From Edolisoma coerulescens (taxonomy: Eukaryota; Chordata; Aves; Passeriformes; Campephagidae): a stretch of DNA of 64,000 nt. A program made the position numbers and the translations under genes. Of this stretch, positions 47,546 through 62,400 are shown piece after piece. Location: NCBI GenBank assembly GCA_013397115.1, contig VWZW01004127.1, positions 62,001-126,000 of the forward strand. The letters run 5' to 3'. Below the pieces are notes generated by a model. It did not search any database and had not been told where the DNA came from. It was given only the letters and a program-made list of their open reading frames with translations. Positions within the stretch are counted from its first letter, which is position 1. The number at the start of each line of letters is the position of its first letter.

Positions 47546-50500
47546 GCAAGCTGGCTAATTTAAACTACTTCAGTATTTCTGTATCAAAAGCTAGTTAGTT
47601 GGAGCATAGGGATATCCTGTCCCTTTGGCCTTTATGTACAGACTTCGGAAACGTATAGATGACTGTATATAAATTGTTGTGGAATCTACAGTTTTACATC
47701 TTTCATTCTGGATTATTTGTAAACAACCTTGTAATAGATACCAGCAACACTCAATTATTTGACAAAGAACATTCTTCAACATTAGACACAATGACATAAG
47801 TCATCATTTTCACAGCTAGCTGGAAATTTGTTGTCCGTATGAGTGCTGTGTAGTTGTGTATGTCATCCATTATAGGAAGTGTGCTCTGAGTCTTTAAAAC
47901 ATATGGAATCACTACAAGCTCAGTGGTATCCTTCCCTCTTCTACAGCAGCTATTTAATAAATGTTTCTGATAAGCTTTCCTTTTTTAGGAAAACAGACCT
48001 TGTGGTTTCTGCTTTCCTTGTTCCTTTAGAGTCAAAGCAACTGTTGTGTACCTGGTGTAGTGGTATGTGACCTACTAGTTGACAGGAGCCTATCTTAGTA
48101 CCAGCAACACCATGTGATGCCTCTTGCCTTTTCTAGCTGTCAGAATCGGTATGGTGAAGGAAAGCTAAATTAAGTGTGCTGGAATGCTAGCAGTGAGAAA
48201 CAAATGTAGCCTTTATTAGTTCCTCTACTTCTTGAATGTGTCATCCCCCCCCCCTACATTTTTTAACTAGAGAACTTGCTGAAAAATGCAGTTTTGATAA
48301 TCTTGACCATCTCAAGCAACAGGAAATATCTGGTCATCAAATTCTATTTTTAAACCTCCATGGTTTTGTGCAACATCCAAATACCACAGTCATTTTTCCT
48401 TTGTTTCACTCAATAGGTACATCATGTACAAGATTAATTTGAAACAAAGTGTATTCATGCTACATCTGTGTTAAAAAGTGTCACCTACAGCATAAAGCCC
48501 TTGTGACTCATTTGTTTTCTCTGTAAAGTAATCTTTCTGGTTTTCAGTTTTAGGAATGCTGGGACATAGCAGACATCTTACTGCAAATTACTCAAATCTA
48601 ATAGGTCAGGGCTTTTGTTTACTTTTTTCTGCAATTAGTAATTCTACAGTTAAAATGATGATGTGTATGTGTTTTTTTTAAGTTTTGGATAGAAAAAAAA
48701 ATCTGAAATACCACCTTTCATTCTACAGAAAGCAATTGCAGCCTAAGTTCTGCAGCTAGTGTTGTGACTCTCTGAGAGTTTTGACAAAGTGCATGCTTAC
48801 TGACTTGAACTGAACATTGCTCACTGAAAATGACAGAAGTGTGAGAACGGGAAATAGTGCGCTACAAATAAATTAAAATGTAAGAAATCAGCAGGATTTG
48901 TTGTACTGCAGAGTATAGTTTCTAAAAGATGTTTCTAAAGGACCAAAGTCAGAACTGTAAATGCCACATGAACTCATGTAGGGGCTTTTACATAATGAAC
49001 AAAATGGCCCTTTTTGTGAAGAGGATTAGTTCTTTTTTTCTAGCAAGCTTCCAGTTTTATTTTCACAAGGCACTGTGTCAACTAACTGTTTTCCAGTGGG
49101 AGAGTTCTGTCAGGGATGATGAGATTAATGCTTTTTAATTGTTAACCTTGTCTCTAGAACATTTCTTACCTGTGTCCACCAGATCTTGTAATTTCCTGCA
49201 TCCTAGCTAACAGACAAATTAGAGGACTTAGTGTGGTTTTTTATATCAGATGTGTTTGTGTTTTTCCTTTGTTCTTTCATATTTAATCAGACTTTTCTTG
49301 TCTGCAGAGATTTGTACGTCAGTGCCTTCTCATCTATGATGGAACTGTATCATATTGAAAACATGAGTCATGCTGCTTAACATTTTTTTTAATGATACAG
49401 AAGCAGGGAAAGGCAAAATTAAAGTTGCATTAATCATAAAATTTGGGCATTGTCAGGGACAAAAATAGCAGAGAGATGGTGAAGAAAGGTAAGGACTCTC
49501 TGTTAGCTTCCCTTTGTATTGCTTGCACAGTATTATTGCTTGCCTTGCTGTTGGATCAGAATGATTTCTGTAGATTATTTGGTTTAGAAATGAATTGTTG
49601 TACCATTGGTAAGCACACTGCCTGCAAAAGAACTTTTCTTATCTCTCTGTCTGGCCTAGACAAAAGGTCTTCAGCATTTAGATGGCAATGTCTGATTTAT
49701 TAGTCCACAGATATGTATGCATGTATAAAAACAAGTACTAAGTTGTCATACTAAATTGTGCCAAATGTTCATAAAGAAGCCTGTGAACCTACAATCTGTA
49801 ACACCAAAGCACACTAACTGCTAGTAACATGTCAGACTGCTATATTAAGAGAATAAGGAGCAAGTAATGAAAATAAGTTTCTCTACAGTACCTTCTGTGA
49901 AGTTCTGGGGATTTTGGTAAAGGTAGCAGTGCTTGGTATATTCTGGCAAGATGAATTTAACATACAGGGCTAATTTTCCACTTTCCTTTACATAGTACTG
50001 ATTTTGGAAGGGAAATCACAAATTTTCATGATTCCATTTATCTCAGCTTTGATAATACCATATGGAACTTCAACAACTGAATTTTGCAAAAATGTAGAGA
50101 CATTTATTTCAGAGAGTGCAAATTATATTTTACAATGAAAGTTACTAAACACTGTTTATCTGCTCTTGCTTTATCTCTTGAACTCTTTCCCAAAGTGTGC
50201 TGTTTTGTAATTCTAGGTCAGATGTGGTGCGAAGTGGACCTTTACTGTGGCCCAGCATGATCTTTGTGATAAACTGCTTAGCTCTCTTTTGTTGTATGAG
50301 GCAGAATATGCATATACATGCAAAAGTTTAACCTATTTTAATGCTTTTGGATCTTTTCTAATTTCTAAGGAATTCAGAATGCATTTGCTAAGAATTATTG
50401 TTGTATTTGCTTTTTTCAAATACAATCACGTGAGAATAAACATGGAATCATCAAAATTTTCCTAAAACTCAAATACTTCAGTGGAAGAAATAAATTAAGA

Positions 50501-52249
50501 AATTAATTTTTATCCTTACTTTGCGTTATTGGAAACCAGCTCCATACTAACAGCAGGCTGTAGGCAAGAGACTTTAGTGTGTTGTCATCTGAGGTTTATA
50601 AAGGTTAGAAGGACTGATACAACAAAATTCTCTTGATATTCATATGATGGAGGATGTACCCTTGTACTGTGAGCTTCTCTGAGTTACGTTGACGGCAGTG
50701 GTACCCAAGTTTGAGGTTAAATTTGTTGTGAACTAACTAGAGGTAAAAACACTGTTTATGAGGCTGTTCTGATGGTCTTATTTTAAAGGAATGAAAAAAT
50801 GCAAATTAAAATAATAAATGTAATTCACACAATGTAACATGTATATTTTCATTAAACACTTCTTGATAAATAAACTGGATTTTGTGCTACAGTGAAACAA
50901 GTAAAAGATTACTAAATGGTAGATAAAATGTTGGGCATGGGTTTCTACCATCCTTTTGCAAACTAGAGCTGCATGTTGAAACTGTCTTAGTCACTAGTGC
51001 TTCTTTGGCTTTGGAGTGACTGTTAATTTGAAATATATCTCAAAAGTCACTCTTGACAGCTATGACACTATTCACTCTTTTGTTATGTTAACAGACATTG
51101 GACTGTTGAGGGGGGAGTTGCTTTTATCCTTTTTTTGCTCCTGAATGTGGGTTGTAAATCAGAGAGACTTTACTTAACACCAACAGATATCTCTTTCTGC
51201 AATTTTCATCCATCCTAAAAGTGACTGAATTGGGAAACAAGAATGATAAAGATATATTTCTGGGAATTGAATGCACAAGTAAGATAGATAGCTCAAAGAC
51301 TCTATGTAGTCAAATACTTCATTTCCTTGGTTAATTAAGACTTTACATTTCTTAGTGTAAACTATAAGTTTACAATTTTTTTCGTGTAAAGCAATTGCAG
51401 TAACTCATTCTGGATAGTGTGAATGATCACAAAATGGGAGTATTGCTAGTACTTTTTGCTTTACTCTTACCCTGGCAGTGTTATCTGCAGACGTATGTAA
51501 TGCTTTTTGCTCTCTCACACAGTCTATATCAAACACCCGCTCCCAGGTTTGCTCTCAGTTCCCAAGGCTGTCAGTTGACACATAAATATACAGACCTATA
51601 AAAAGAGCATTTTTTGCCCTTATTGCAGGCAAATGTACTTGAATCATAATGTTGTAGGAGCAAAGTGACAAATTTTTGCCAGAGTAGTATTTCACCTGTA
51701 AAAGTTGGATAAAGTTTCAGACTGGCTTGGTTCTCCTGACTCAAAATAATTTTGGAGTAGTAGAAAATTAAAATCAATGTTAGCATTATGACATATGAGA
51801 CCATTTATGACAGCCTCTTCCTATGTTTTCTGTATGGGTGTTTTACAGAAGTATGTGTAATGTGCATGTGCATTCTCCTCCAGTTTTACAGAGCAGAATT
51901 TTTACCCTTTTGAAGACTAAAGAACAGAAAGTGCAATTCAGCTTTGATTACCTAGATGTTTCTATGTTGATATGCTGTCTTTCTTCTCAAGCACCTTTCT
52001 TTTCTGAGGGGAAGAAAACAGAGCTGCTTCTGCTGTCCTTTTTCTATTTTCTATTTTCTTTGCAAGGATTATTGGACTCTTTATCTTAAGCTCTGGATGA
52101 GAAAAAAATTCTTTGACACTATGTTGACCCGGTGTCTTTAAAACTTACTTTTTTTGGTAATGTAATAAGCAATGCTGCTGTCCCTTTTTAAGGACTGTGA
52201 TAAAGAGCATGCAAAGCTTGCTTAGCAGTCTTTTTCTGTCTGATTTTCT

Positions 52250-52800
52250 TCTTAATTTGGCTTTCCTGTCTTTAACAGTCTTCCATGACTCTGGAGGAAA
52301 ACATTTGAAAAGGCACTAGTTAACCTCATGGACTCAGAGGAAGGCTTCCCTGACTGCAGCAGCTCTTGGACTAGCCCCCTGATATCTGTCCATACCAGCA
52401 ACAATATGCATTAGGAGATTGTGGTTGGTTGTGCTTATTTCTCCAAAGAGTCATCCTGCTGCAGTCTTTACAACATGTAATCCTTGGGAAGGAGTCGGTT
52501 TCCTCAGCGGGTTATTCCATCTTATGTATTCAGCTCTATTAGAAATTAGATTCTCTGCATGGTTTTATTTTCCAGATAAAATTCCCTGGGACAAATGGGA
52601 AAAATGTCTTATTGTTTGTTTGGATGTTTATTTTAGACTGCCATGAGCCTGCTCTCTTAATTCCTTTTATCTGTGTGCTGGGGAGTGTAGAAGTCTCCTG
52701 CTTGTCTTACCTGTGAATGCTGAAAGCTGCTGATGAGCAATGGCTGACTTGCGGGATGTGCATTACTCAGGAGAGAGTTGTTTGCTAGAGGACTAACTAG
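52250..52800. promoter_or_regulatory. candidate conserved noncoding block
   Basis: About 550 bp of non-repetitive, balanced sequence inside intron F-G with no supported exon. Notable short motifs are catgtaatccttgg, ttagattctctgcatgg and gtgcattactcagg. The only support is the change of texture relative to flanks. Confidence 0.22.
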
Positions 52801-55800
52801 AGTCTTCTGGCAGTGGGTTAACCCAGGGTCAGCAACTCTGGAGGGAAGGAGCCCTTTAAACTCATAAGTGCAGAGAGAAAGTTTATGCTATAGTTCAGGC
52901 TGTCTTTCTAAATTACCTTTTCTTTAATGCATTGAGACCTAAGTGCGCATGTGTATATGTACCTTAGCTTTGGAGCTGTGTGGGGGCTCCTGATGGTATC
53001 TGTAGAACTGCTGACAATTAAAAATGATGAGTACTAGGATATTTTGTTCTAGCAAGAAGGTATATTTTGCAGAAGCCCTGCTTATATGCAGATGGTGAGA
53101 GCATTTCTCCTATTCTAGTAACTTGATAAGTAAGCAACTGTTACAAAGAAGTAATTGCTGATGCCTAGCTATAATCTAAAAGGAATCGGAAGTAATTCTT
53201 TTAGCGTACCTGATTCTATAGCACAGTTTTTAATATGCTACCTTTTCCTATATTCCAAATGGGTGAGTATTAAAAAATAACTAAAAAATGGAGGAGTAAT
53301 CAAAAGTATTATATTGCGAAAAATAGAGTCCAGAATATTGTATGATACTGAAAACAGCAGATTCTGTAGTTGTGGATAAAGATCAGGACCTTGAAAAATG
53401 CATGCAGTAGCACCATAAACTATTATCTGCATAGATTTGATCTCTCTTGATTTCTGAATATCCTTGTTTTCGTACTGCCAAGTGAGACTGTGGCAATCAT
53501 AGTTGGAGGATAGAAATGAAGCATTTGTACATAAAAAAGAATGCTGCACGCTTCCTGCTCTTGATGGTGCGTTTTCTATATGTGTTACAAGTAAGAAGGA
53601 TGACTTTTATCATGAAGTTATTTGTAGTAAACAGAGGACTTTGAGATTGTTCTCAGGATGTAAAAACACATGATTAGAATTCTGACCTGCCATATTAGAA
53701 GATCCTGGTAGTCTTCTAGGAAATGCCAGTAGATTCCTGCTAATTTCGGGTGCTGATTCCTCTTAAATCAAGGACTTAATGTCTATTCGCTGGACTTGGA
53801 AGTTCTTCTCTGACCACCTAGTCTAGAGCATCTAGGACTGCTGCTGCCCTGTTTCTTGTCAACAAAGCAATCTTTAGAAATACTTTCAAGTAGATTACAT
53901 TGTCAGAAGGTCAGCTTGTTTTGGAAGCAGACAAGAAAATGCTTGTTGTTGACAAAAACTTACTGAAGAAATAGACTAAAATCTACCAGATATACTTACA
54001 AGCAGCATAACCTCTTTTTGCAGAAGACTCAAGGCCATTAAGCAGTTTCAGGCGTGCATAAAACTGAAAAGCAGTACACTAGTTTCTAGGCTTTGTATGG
54101 CTTTATGTCACTTTTCTCCCATCTGATGGGCTATCATTTAAATTTGGCAATGCTGCTAGAAAGTACAACATGTGAGTATAAATAAGAGCAAGACATTTTT
54201 TCTGGAAGAAGTCATAAATTCTGGACTTTTTTCAGTCTGCTAGTTTTTATTACTCTTTCAACTACACTGCAGAACCAGTCTTTTTTTTTCCTATCTTTTT
54301 AAAAGCTAAAATGTCTGTGTGGGAGCTGAATAGTTATTTCAAAGACCATTTTCAGTTCACCTAGTAGACAGACATAGTATTAGTATAGTCCTAAAATTAG
54401 AAATAGCAGTCATGTATGTCACTCAGTTACGTAACCTTCATTATTGGCAAATTTGGTATGTTGTTACTGTAAATTTTCAGGATACATTTTCCAGTGTTAC
54501 AGTCTTCTTTAGGACTCTCTAAACCTTGAATATAAACTAATCAGGACTGTAAAGACTCCCACAGTGCAATCAGAAAAGAGTTGTTTGGCATCATTTGAAA
54601 ATGTTTTGTAATTTCTCTGTTTAAAAAAACCAACCCATTGTGATCAAAATAAACCTATGAAAAAAGTGCATCTAGATGAAGGCCAAGTGATAATTGCAAT
54701 TTCAACATTGCAAGCTTTTAGAAGTAGCTCACTATGTTAGCATTACCACTGCAGATTTGAGTTTAAACTTAACTCAGTGGTTACTTATTTTCTTTTGTTC
54801 TGAATTGCTGATATGTATTCCTAGTAATGAATATCCTTTACCTGACATTATTTATGTATGTGTTATTTGTGTAAATTTACAGAGACAATTCTGAACAGTT
54901 TTTCTATGACTTTCAAAACCCATTCAAATTTAGTTAGGTTTTATTTCTATTTTTTCCATCAATTTATTAATGGATAAGAGCTTATTTACAGAATTCTGGC
55001 TTTTCAACACCCCACAAGGTTTCACCTACTCCCCATATCAATAAAAAAGGTTGTGTAAGTTGTCAAAGTAGTTCACAGTATTTGATAAACACTTGTGTAA
55101 AGTTTGTATCTAGTATCTCTCAATTATTTTAAACTATATCTCAGGAACTTCTGTTTTTAAAAGTTGAATTAAATAATAGAATGAATACACAACAGAAATG
55201 TAACAGAGAAGTAAAATGCAGTAGTAGTCTTTGACTCTCCCAGGAGACAAGGTGTGAAGATATGAATTTATGAGCTGGAAGTGACCAATTAATACTTACA
55301 CTTAGATTGCTTTGTCTTTTCTCTTGACCTCTGTATTTTCATTGTATTCAAATCCCATCATTCATTCTTGAATTATAGTTCAAAGGTTTATCTTCTCTGA
55401 GTCTATAGAACAAACTTCTTTCCATAGAAAAGTTTTTGTTTTTCTGTTGCGATAACCATAGGCTTTGTTTTGAATTCTACATTGCTGTATGTATTTCAAT
55501 TTAGAACTTGACTGTTTTTGTGATGTTGTGTATGGTTTGCTTACCAACACTTCGGTACCTACAAGTAGGATATTCTTCCTTTTGTACAGGGGTTTCATCT
55601 TTAAATGAACTTCAGTTTCTAGTTCTTCCTCATTTCTTGCAATGCTTAGAAGTTTGAGGGGTTTTTATACTGTCTAGTAGACATAATTTTGGGATTCTCT
55701 GTATGAGATGCTGACAGAAATAACATGCAAATACAACCATGCAACCATAGAATTTTAAAATTTCAATTTAAAAAAAAAGTTGTTTTTCTCAAAAAATGCT

Positions 55801-57893
55801 GATTTACAAATTTAATATGCTGAATTTATTTCCTTGCTCAAGCAAAAAGATACATAGTAAGAAGAAGAGAACTAAAAAGCACTCTGCTTGTCAACTGATA
55901 TGTTGTCATTAGGAGACTTGTGAAAGGTAAACTGAAAGCATCCTCCATGTTTGATGTTACTGCTTGCGAAAGCAGACAGTTAAAGCAGACTGTTTCCAAA
56001 TTTTTGTAGGTTTGTGCTTCTCCTGCAGTTCTTTAATATACTCATTGCTGAATTTCCCTCCTGGGAAAGAAAGTTGTGCTCAGGTGCGTGTGCCACTCAG
56101 TATTATAATAGGAAGTAGGAAAGGTACTTAACCAATTCTGCCATATAAACTTGTAATTTCTTTCAGTTCATTTATTAACTACTGGATTTGTTGGAAGAAA
56201 AAATTATTTGATTTCTGGTACAAAAAGTTTAAAGTATACTTTTTATTTTTTCTTTTTTAAATCAAGCTTGTAGTTGTAGTAATTGTAAAATGTGAAATCC
56301 ATGGAAAATCCTAAATGAAAAAAAAAATTGTATAAACACAGTTAAATGGATATTAACATAAGGCATTTCTTGCCTAATCTTGAAACATCATCAACTCTCA
56401 GTGTTTCTACTGTCAAAAGATGGAGAAGACAAGTACTCGTATTCACAGGTTTTATTTCAATTTCTTTGCCTTAAGTCTGCAATCACCTTAAGAACACTTT
56501 ACACAGAAACCAGTTTCCCACTTTTGAAATATCTTAAAAGATTCCATCTCTCAGCCTCAGTTTGTGTCTTGGATGGTTTCAGATGAAATAAGTATGGTGC
56601 CCTTTGCTCAGCACTTGCCAAATCAAACACAAGTTTTTCAATGTTCAGAGGAATCTCTTTTTCATTTAGGACCAAAACCTGACACATTTCTTCCTTCTAT
56701 TGTTTGATGTGTTAATTGAAAGTGAACGATGCAAAAGCTGATGCAGTAAATCCAGTGAGCATGTGCTTAAGATAATTACAGCAAATATTAGCTTAATCTG
56801 GTAAAATAGTGTTGGAAGGTCTTGTTCACAATATCTGAAATTTGACACTGCTGTTCTGACTCCATAGTTCCAGTGGGTTAGTATTCTTCATTACCATATG
56901 CAGAACTTATTTTTGATCCTTTGAGCTGCAGGATTGCAGAGGCAATTCTTCTTTTACCCTCAGTAAATGAATGAAGCATCTCATGTCACTAGAATCTGTG
57001 CAGCTGGTTCACAAGTCTCTTCAGATACGTAATCTGCTTTGTAAAAGAGTTGTATGAGAATCATTTAAAAGTCTGGTGGGAAAGACATAGTTTGTCAAAG
57101 GCAATCCCACTTATGGGTAAAAAACCACACCAAGATATTTATCTTCAGACTCACTTAAATTAATTTTTGGAGAGGGAGGGAAAATTTCAGAAAAATAAAT
57201 CAATTCTTACCTATTAAGTTGGCATATCTGTCTGAGACACTGAGAAAGATAATGCTGTAAATAAAAGACTGGAAAACAAGTATTTCCCCTCACCTCTGCT
57301 TTTTGCCCTTGTGTTCTTTCAGGGTGAGTAATTTCTTTCAGTGTTGAATTATACTTCAGCAGTCTTCAGTTACCTTAAATTCTTTGGAGTCCCTTCTTTC
57401 TTTGCAAGTTCTTACTTGAACCTTCTGTGATGCTTCTTCCAAGTGATCCTGTTCACTTGTTCTTGAAGAATGTAGCAATTATAGAGCCTCTGCAAAGAGC
57501 TGTTCTCTTCAAGAAGACCACTCTCAAAACAAAAGCTACAGGCTACGGTTCTTCTGGGGTTAATTTTAGAGAACTGAACTAGATGTGTGTTTCTTGTTAT
57601 AATGCATATAGAGGTGCTTTTTTTTTTCTTTTTACAAGTTTTAGCTAGCGTAGTTTAAAAGTGTTGGTTTATTGTGTTGTTCTTCAGATTAAAAAAAAAA
57701 AAGTGTGTGAGAAATCAGTATAGTATCTGTTTCCAAATCAGTTCAACACTTAAAAATTTGCTCAGTGAAAACATGATGGCCTTGAGCAGCCTAATATTTG
57801 CATTCAAAACTTTAAAAGTTAGTGACCAAAAGATAAGCAGGCTTCAGATGTTAGAAATAATAAAAGAAACCAACAGACTAACTAATTAGGATA

Positions 57894-57917
57894 GGGGATG
57901 ATAGGATAGGATAGGAT
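57894..57917. repeat. GGATA pentanucleotide repeat
   Basis: A short run of imperfect GGATA units, including gataggataggataggat. Likely a young or interrupted microsatellite. Confidence 0.85.
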
Positions 57918-58539
57918 GACAGTAACTGGTTCAAAAAGGGAAGCTATATCTGTGTTAGCTTCCCAAGATCAAGAAAATTAAACTCATGATGCACGTAGCA
58001 GTCTCCCCAGTGGCTTGCAGCTTATTCAGTTTGGTGTAATGTAACATGTATGATTTCCTACATATAAGACATTTTATGTGGTCAGCCACAAAGAGCATAA
58101 CTCTTGAGAAAGAAGAACTCACCAGGAGGAATTGAGTCTCTTAAATGAGACCATGAATGAAATATGAGACTTGCTTTCTAGCTGATGTGGTAATGTCCTC
58201 TTGCACCAAGAACGGTCCTGCAATAAAGGAATTCTTTTAAGGATAGAAGGAAGCAGGTGTTGGTAGTGGGAAGTTTTCTTTCACGCTGTCATCATAAAAT
58301 ATATGCCTAACCTCTGGCCATTTTGGTACCCCTTTGCTAGGCTTAATCTATTTAGGTCAGTATGTTTCTTGGAGGAGCCTAAAACAAGATGCAGCCACAC
58401 ATGCTGTCTCAGAAGTGCTGATTAGAATCAGTTCTGTAAATTGACTGGCTCTTGCCTATAGAGCTAACATGTTGTTAGGCTTCACCACCAAGGCATGTCA
58501 CTGCTAATGTTCATCATACTGGTTCTAAGGACATCATTT

Positions 58540-59200
58540 TTTTTTCTGCAAAGCTGCTCTTGAGCTAGTTGGTCTTCTAGCATGTCCTCTTTCAAGCAGT
58601 TTTTTTGATGGGACTTTGCCTTAAGTGAACTTCATCAAGTTCCCATTTTTTCTTCCTATGAAGTCTCTGTGAACAGTGGTCCAGCCCTCTACTGAGCCTT
58701 CAGTTGCTTCCCTCAGTGTTATATCATTTGTGAACTTGCTGTGAGGCACTCTAGCACATCTTTGAGGTTGTTAATAAAGACAGTAAACAGTACTGGCTCT
58801 GTAATGGATCCCTGAGGAATGCTTATAATTGCTAGCTGCCAGTTGTACTCCATATGACAGATCATCACCCCTCCAACCTAACACTCCAGCCAATTTTTCA
58901 GACACCTTATCTAATTTTCAATTCAGATCTCAAATCTTTGGCAATAAGGAGATGAGAGGCCATCTCAAGTACCTTTCCAAATTCAAGCGATACACTCTTG
59001 CCCGCTCTCCCTCTGTTTTTACAGCCAGTCATCTCTTACAGATGCTGTGAGGCTAGTAAAGCAAGATTATTCCTTGGTAAGTGTATGCTAGTTGTTTTCA
59101 ATCATGTTGTCTGTTAGGTGACATTATTTCTAGGATACTTTGCTCTGTAACTTTGCTAGGGAAAGAAGGAAGGCCTGTGTTGGGTTTTTGTAATTTTTGT
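58540..59200 (-). mobile_element. old CR1 fragment, minus strand
   Basis: Diverged but recognisable by phrases in order: gaacttcatcaagttccc, atatcatttgtgaacttgct, ttaataaagacagtaaacag, ggatccctgaggaatgc, gccatctcaagtacctttcc and the segment around ttccttggtaagtgtatgct. Heavily mutated, so older than the copy at 26865. It ends near a TTTG run at 59204-59220. Confidence 0.8.
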
Positions 59201-59203
59201 TTG

Positions 59204-59220
59204 TTTGTTTGTTTGTTTTA
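59204..59220. repeat. TTTG microsatellite
   Basis: Four to five TTTG units at the edge of a CR1 fragment. Confidence 0.85.
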
Positions 59221-59787
59221 ATTTAAATAGTATCATAAGAGAGTGGACCAAATCAATTGGTCTGGGGATACTCACTTTCCAGAGAGGAAACCATATAAAA
59301 ATGAAGCAACATGCCAAAAAATCTCCAACCCCTAAACACGAGAACATGCTGTACAGAAACGTTGGTTGGAGATGCTTAAGAAACCCACCTGAAATATGTG
59401 CTACAGTTTAAAGCATTTAAATTAAAATAGTCCTAAACCATCGCCTGCCCCCAAAGAGTCTTATGGAGCTCTCTCTAGAGACTGGGGAAGTTTTTATGGC
59501 CCTTAAAGGGAAAAGGTCAGCATTTAAAACTTAAGCTTGCATTGCTGAGGTAGGACCAATAAATAGAGACAGGACAAATGCAGGTGGGAAGTTGAGAAGC
59601 TTAAAAAGGCTCTTGAAGAGTGGTTTGCAAAGATGCTTAAGCTATTGCAGTAAAGTTTTGCTTAAATAGAGTGAAAAAGAAGACAATAAAGAAATCCATA
59701 GGTTTGTTTAATGGTAACAGTGTGAAATGATCCACTGGATTTACAGGGCATAAAAGAACAGTCTTTTTCTTGGTCCGTCTTTGGTGT

Positions 59788-59835
59788 TAGATGATCTTTA
59801 AGATGCCTTTCAACCCAAACCACGATATGATTGTA
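59788..59835 (+). mobile_element. short CR1 3'-tail fragment, plus strand
   Basis: ttagatgatctttaagatgc, ctttcaacccaaacca and atgattgtatg match the CR1 terminal 45 bases with a few changes. The tail lacks a clear upstream body. Confidence 0.7.
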
Positions 59836-60039
59836 TGTTTACATGCTAATGATGATTAGAAGATGCCAACAACTTGTGTATGCTTTGCAGCAGATAGATC
59901 AAAGGTGTTAGACTTTGAAGTAACTGTAAAGCAATTAGGGGGTCAAGAAGATTAGTTACTTGTAAGTATATTGAAGTTAGTATTCTTCACACGCCGAGAA
60001 CAGACTGGAGTATGAAATTACTGTAACCTCACTGTTAAC

Positions 60040-60475
60040 AGCCACTGTGCCTGTGGACTGGCAGGTTGCCACTGTAACTCCCCTCTACAGAATGGGCTCC
60101 AGAGGGAGCTGCAGACCAGTGAGCCTGACTGCTTCTGAACTTGGAAGATGGCAGTCAGTCTTTAGGAAAAAGAGGGTGGAAGGGAGGATGTAAAAAAAAC
60201 TCTACCAAACAACCAACAAAAAGCACTGTAGAGAGAGATATCACTAAGCGCAGATCAACATAGTTTTGTTGGGGAAGCCTTAATGTGGCTCCTGTAAAGG
60301 GAAATCCTGCTTCATTAACCTGCTGGAATTGCAGAAGGGTGACAGTAACTATGTGGTAACAGTAATCCGATCTGTATTTTTCAATTGCATTTGACAAGGC
60401 TCCACGTGAAAGGTTATAAAGAAATTCTGTTGCTATGGTATTGGAGGAAAGGTCCTTTTAGCAACTGGGAACCAG
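60040..60475 (+). mobile_element. old CR1 coding-region fragment, plus strand
   Basis: Sense-strand phrases ggcaggttgccactgtaact, cccctctacagaatgggct, accagtgagcctgact, agatcaacatagttttg, atcctgcttcattaacctgc and gcatttgacaaggctcc follow the CR1 reverse-transcriptase region in order, with frameshifts. A dead copy. Confidence 0.82.
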
Positions 60476-62400
60476 TTAAAGCAGAAGAAACAAAGAGTAG
60501 TGCTTATGTGCCACTTCCAGGGTGAAAAATTTGTATCAGACTGCAGAAACTGTCAGGCTTCTATACTTCTTGAGCAGCATCTGCTTTTGCCTCTCTTGGA
60601 GACATAGGACTGGTGATGGTTGGACTTGGCACTGGGCTAACCCAGTTGGGCATTTCTAACATGCATTCAAGCCAGTCATTGACTTGTATGGGTCGAATCT
60701 TGTATTGCACATTGTAATTTTTGGTTTGGACTTGACTAAAATTTTTCCATCTTAGATATATCATAACTTCAGCTGGAGATTGCTTCACAGACAAATGAAT
60801 TTATTTGGAGGCACTTCAGTTATTCTGACTACAAACTTACCCCTTTACTTATTTACTATAATTAGTTTACTTCTGCATGTCTGTCATCAGCCTAAGAAAA
60901 AACATGTGTAAAAGCTTACTCTTAAAAATCTTGTACAGTCACCATGGTATGCTTGTCAATTAGTGTGTAGAGAGGCAGTATATATGTTCATAAACATGTT
61001 CATTCAAATAATGTTCTTGAAGTTGAAAAGTAACTTGTTCCGAAGATAGACGTTCAAGCACGAAGCATGTCATGTTGATTTCAGTCTGTAATTACATAAT
61101 CAATGTTTTTTCAAGGAAGTATTTTGCCATTCAGTGCAAAAAACTAACGTGCTGTGAAGAGTTAAGACTGTGTGGAGACAAAAGCCACTGTAGTCTGTGT
61201 AATAGAAATTAATGATGACTGAGTTTTGGAGGATGAAAGAAGAGCAAAGAAAGTCAACCTTTGAGTGATCCCAAAAATTTTTTATGTGTCATGCAAAGAA
61301 AGTTACTTCGACTTTTCATGTTTATAATTTTCTCTGTAATTCATGTTTTACAGCTGAGCTAGAGGTGCATTTAACTGATAATGTGCTTTAACATACTGTG
61401 TATACCAAAAGACTTTTTAAAGTCCTTTCCTTAAGTTAGCAAATATTTTGGCAGATTTTTTGTGCCTTATTTCAGAGGACAAAGTAGGGAAAAGCAGAAA
61501 TTTCCTGTGAACAGGTGCTGCTGTTCAGAGTACAACAGAAATAAGTGAGAAAACTAGCAGTTCAGCTTTCACAACAGAGCTAGAATAATGTTTATTTGTG
61601 CATGAAAAGTATTTATATTTTAAGCAAAAGCTGCATATTAAATGACTGTGCGCTGTTTGGTGTGCTGTATGATCCTTGGCTGAAACAGGTGGGGATTTTA
61701 CTGCTGAAATAGTGTACAACTATATAGTTTGAGAATGTGTCAGAAAACACAAGTATAAATAAACAATTTAAATTAATGTCTTTCTTTCTAGCATTTCCCA
61801 ATTTGACTTTGAAACTTTAGTATTGGTATCCTGGCAACTTTATTTGTATGTAATTTTATTAAATTGAAAAAAGAGTAATTCAATTTGTTGTGCAGACCTT
61901 AGCTGGTTGACATTACAGAATAAGCTATGGTAGTAATATAGTAGTCCATCAGGGCTGGAAAACGGGAGGAATGATTCTGTTAATAAGTTTCTCAAGTAGT
62001 TACTAGATTGTAAGATATATCTTCACAAGTTTGGCTGGCAGTTTCCCCTGAGACAGAGTATTTATCCACCTCTTAAAAGGCTTCTACTTCCTACTGGTCT
62101 TCTTTTCATCTCGAACATTTTCTTGCCTGAAAAAGATCAGCTGAAACTTCTTAGTGTATGTTACAATCAGCATTGTGTCTGAATTTTGGAAATTCAGATG
62201 ATTTACACATTTTAAAAAGCTGTTGTATGAAGGGCTCCTTATGTTTGAAGTAATTCTAAGTGTTGTCAAATTAGAACTAATTCCTGGGTGTTGACAACTT
62301 TATTCCCAGTAATATGTTGGTATGGCTTTGGTGTAATTTTTTTTATTGTTTTAGTGGCATCTGTGTGATTGTTCCTGTTTTTTTATTTCCTCTTTTGTAG

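Larger units (their letters stand above)
44982..62400 (+). other. CNTLN: CNTLN intron F-G
   Basis: About 17.4 kb. Contents: candidate conserved blocks (about 45120-45650 and 52250-52800), CR1 fragments (47288-47545, 58540-59200, 59788-59835, 60040-60475), a TTTG run (59204-59220) and short GGATA repeats (57894-57917). Stretches 45700-47280, 47560-52250 and 52800-57890 are AT-rich with no gene-like signal. Confidence 0.75.
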
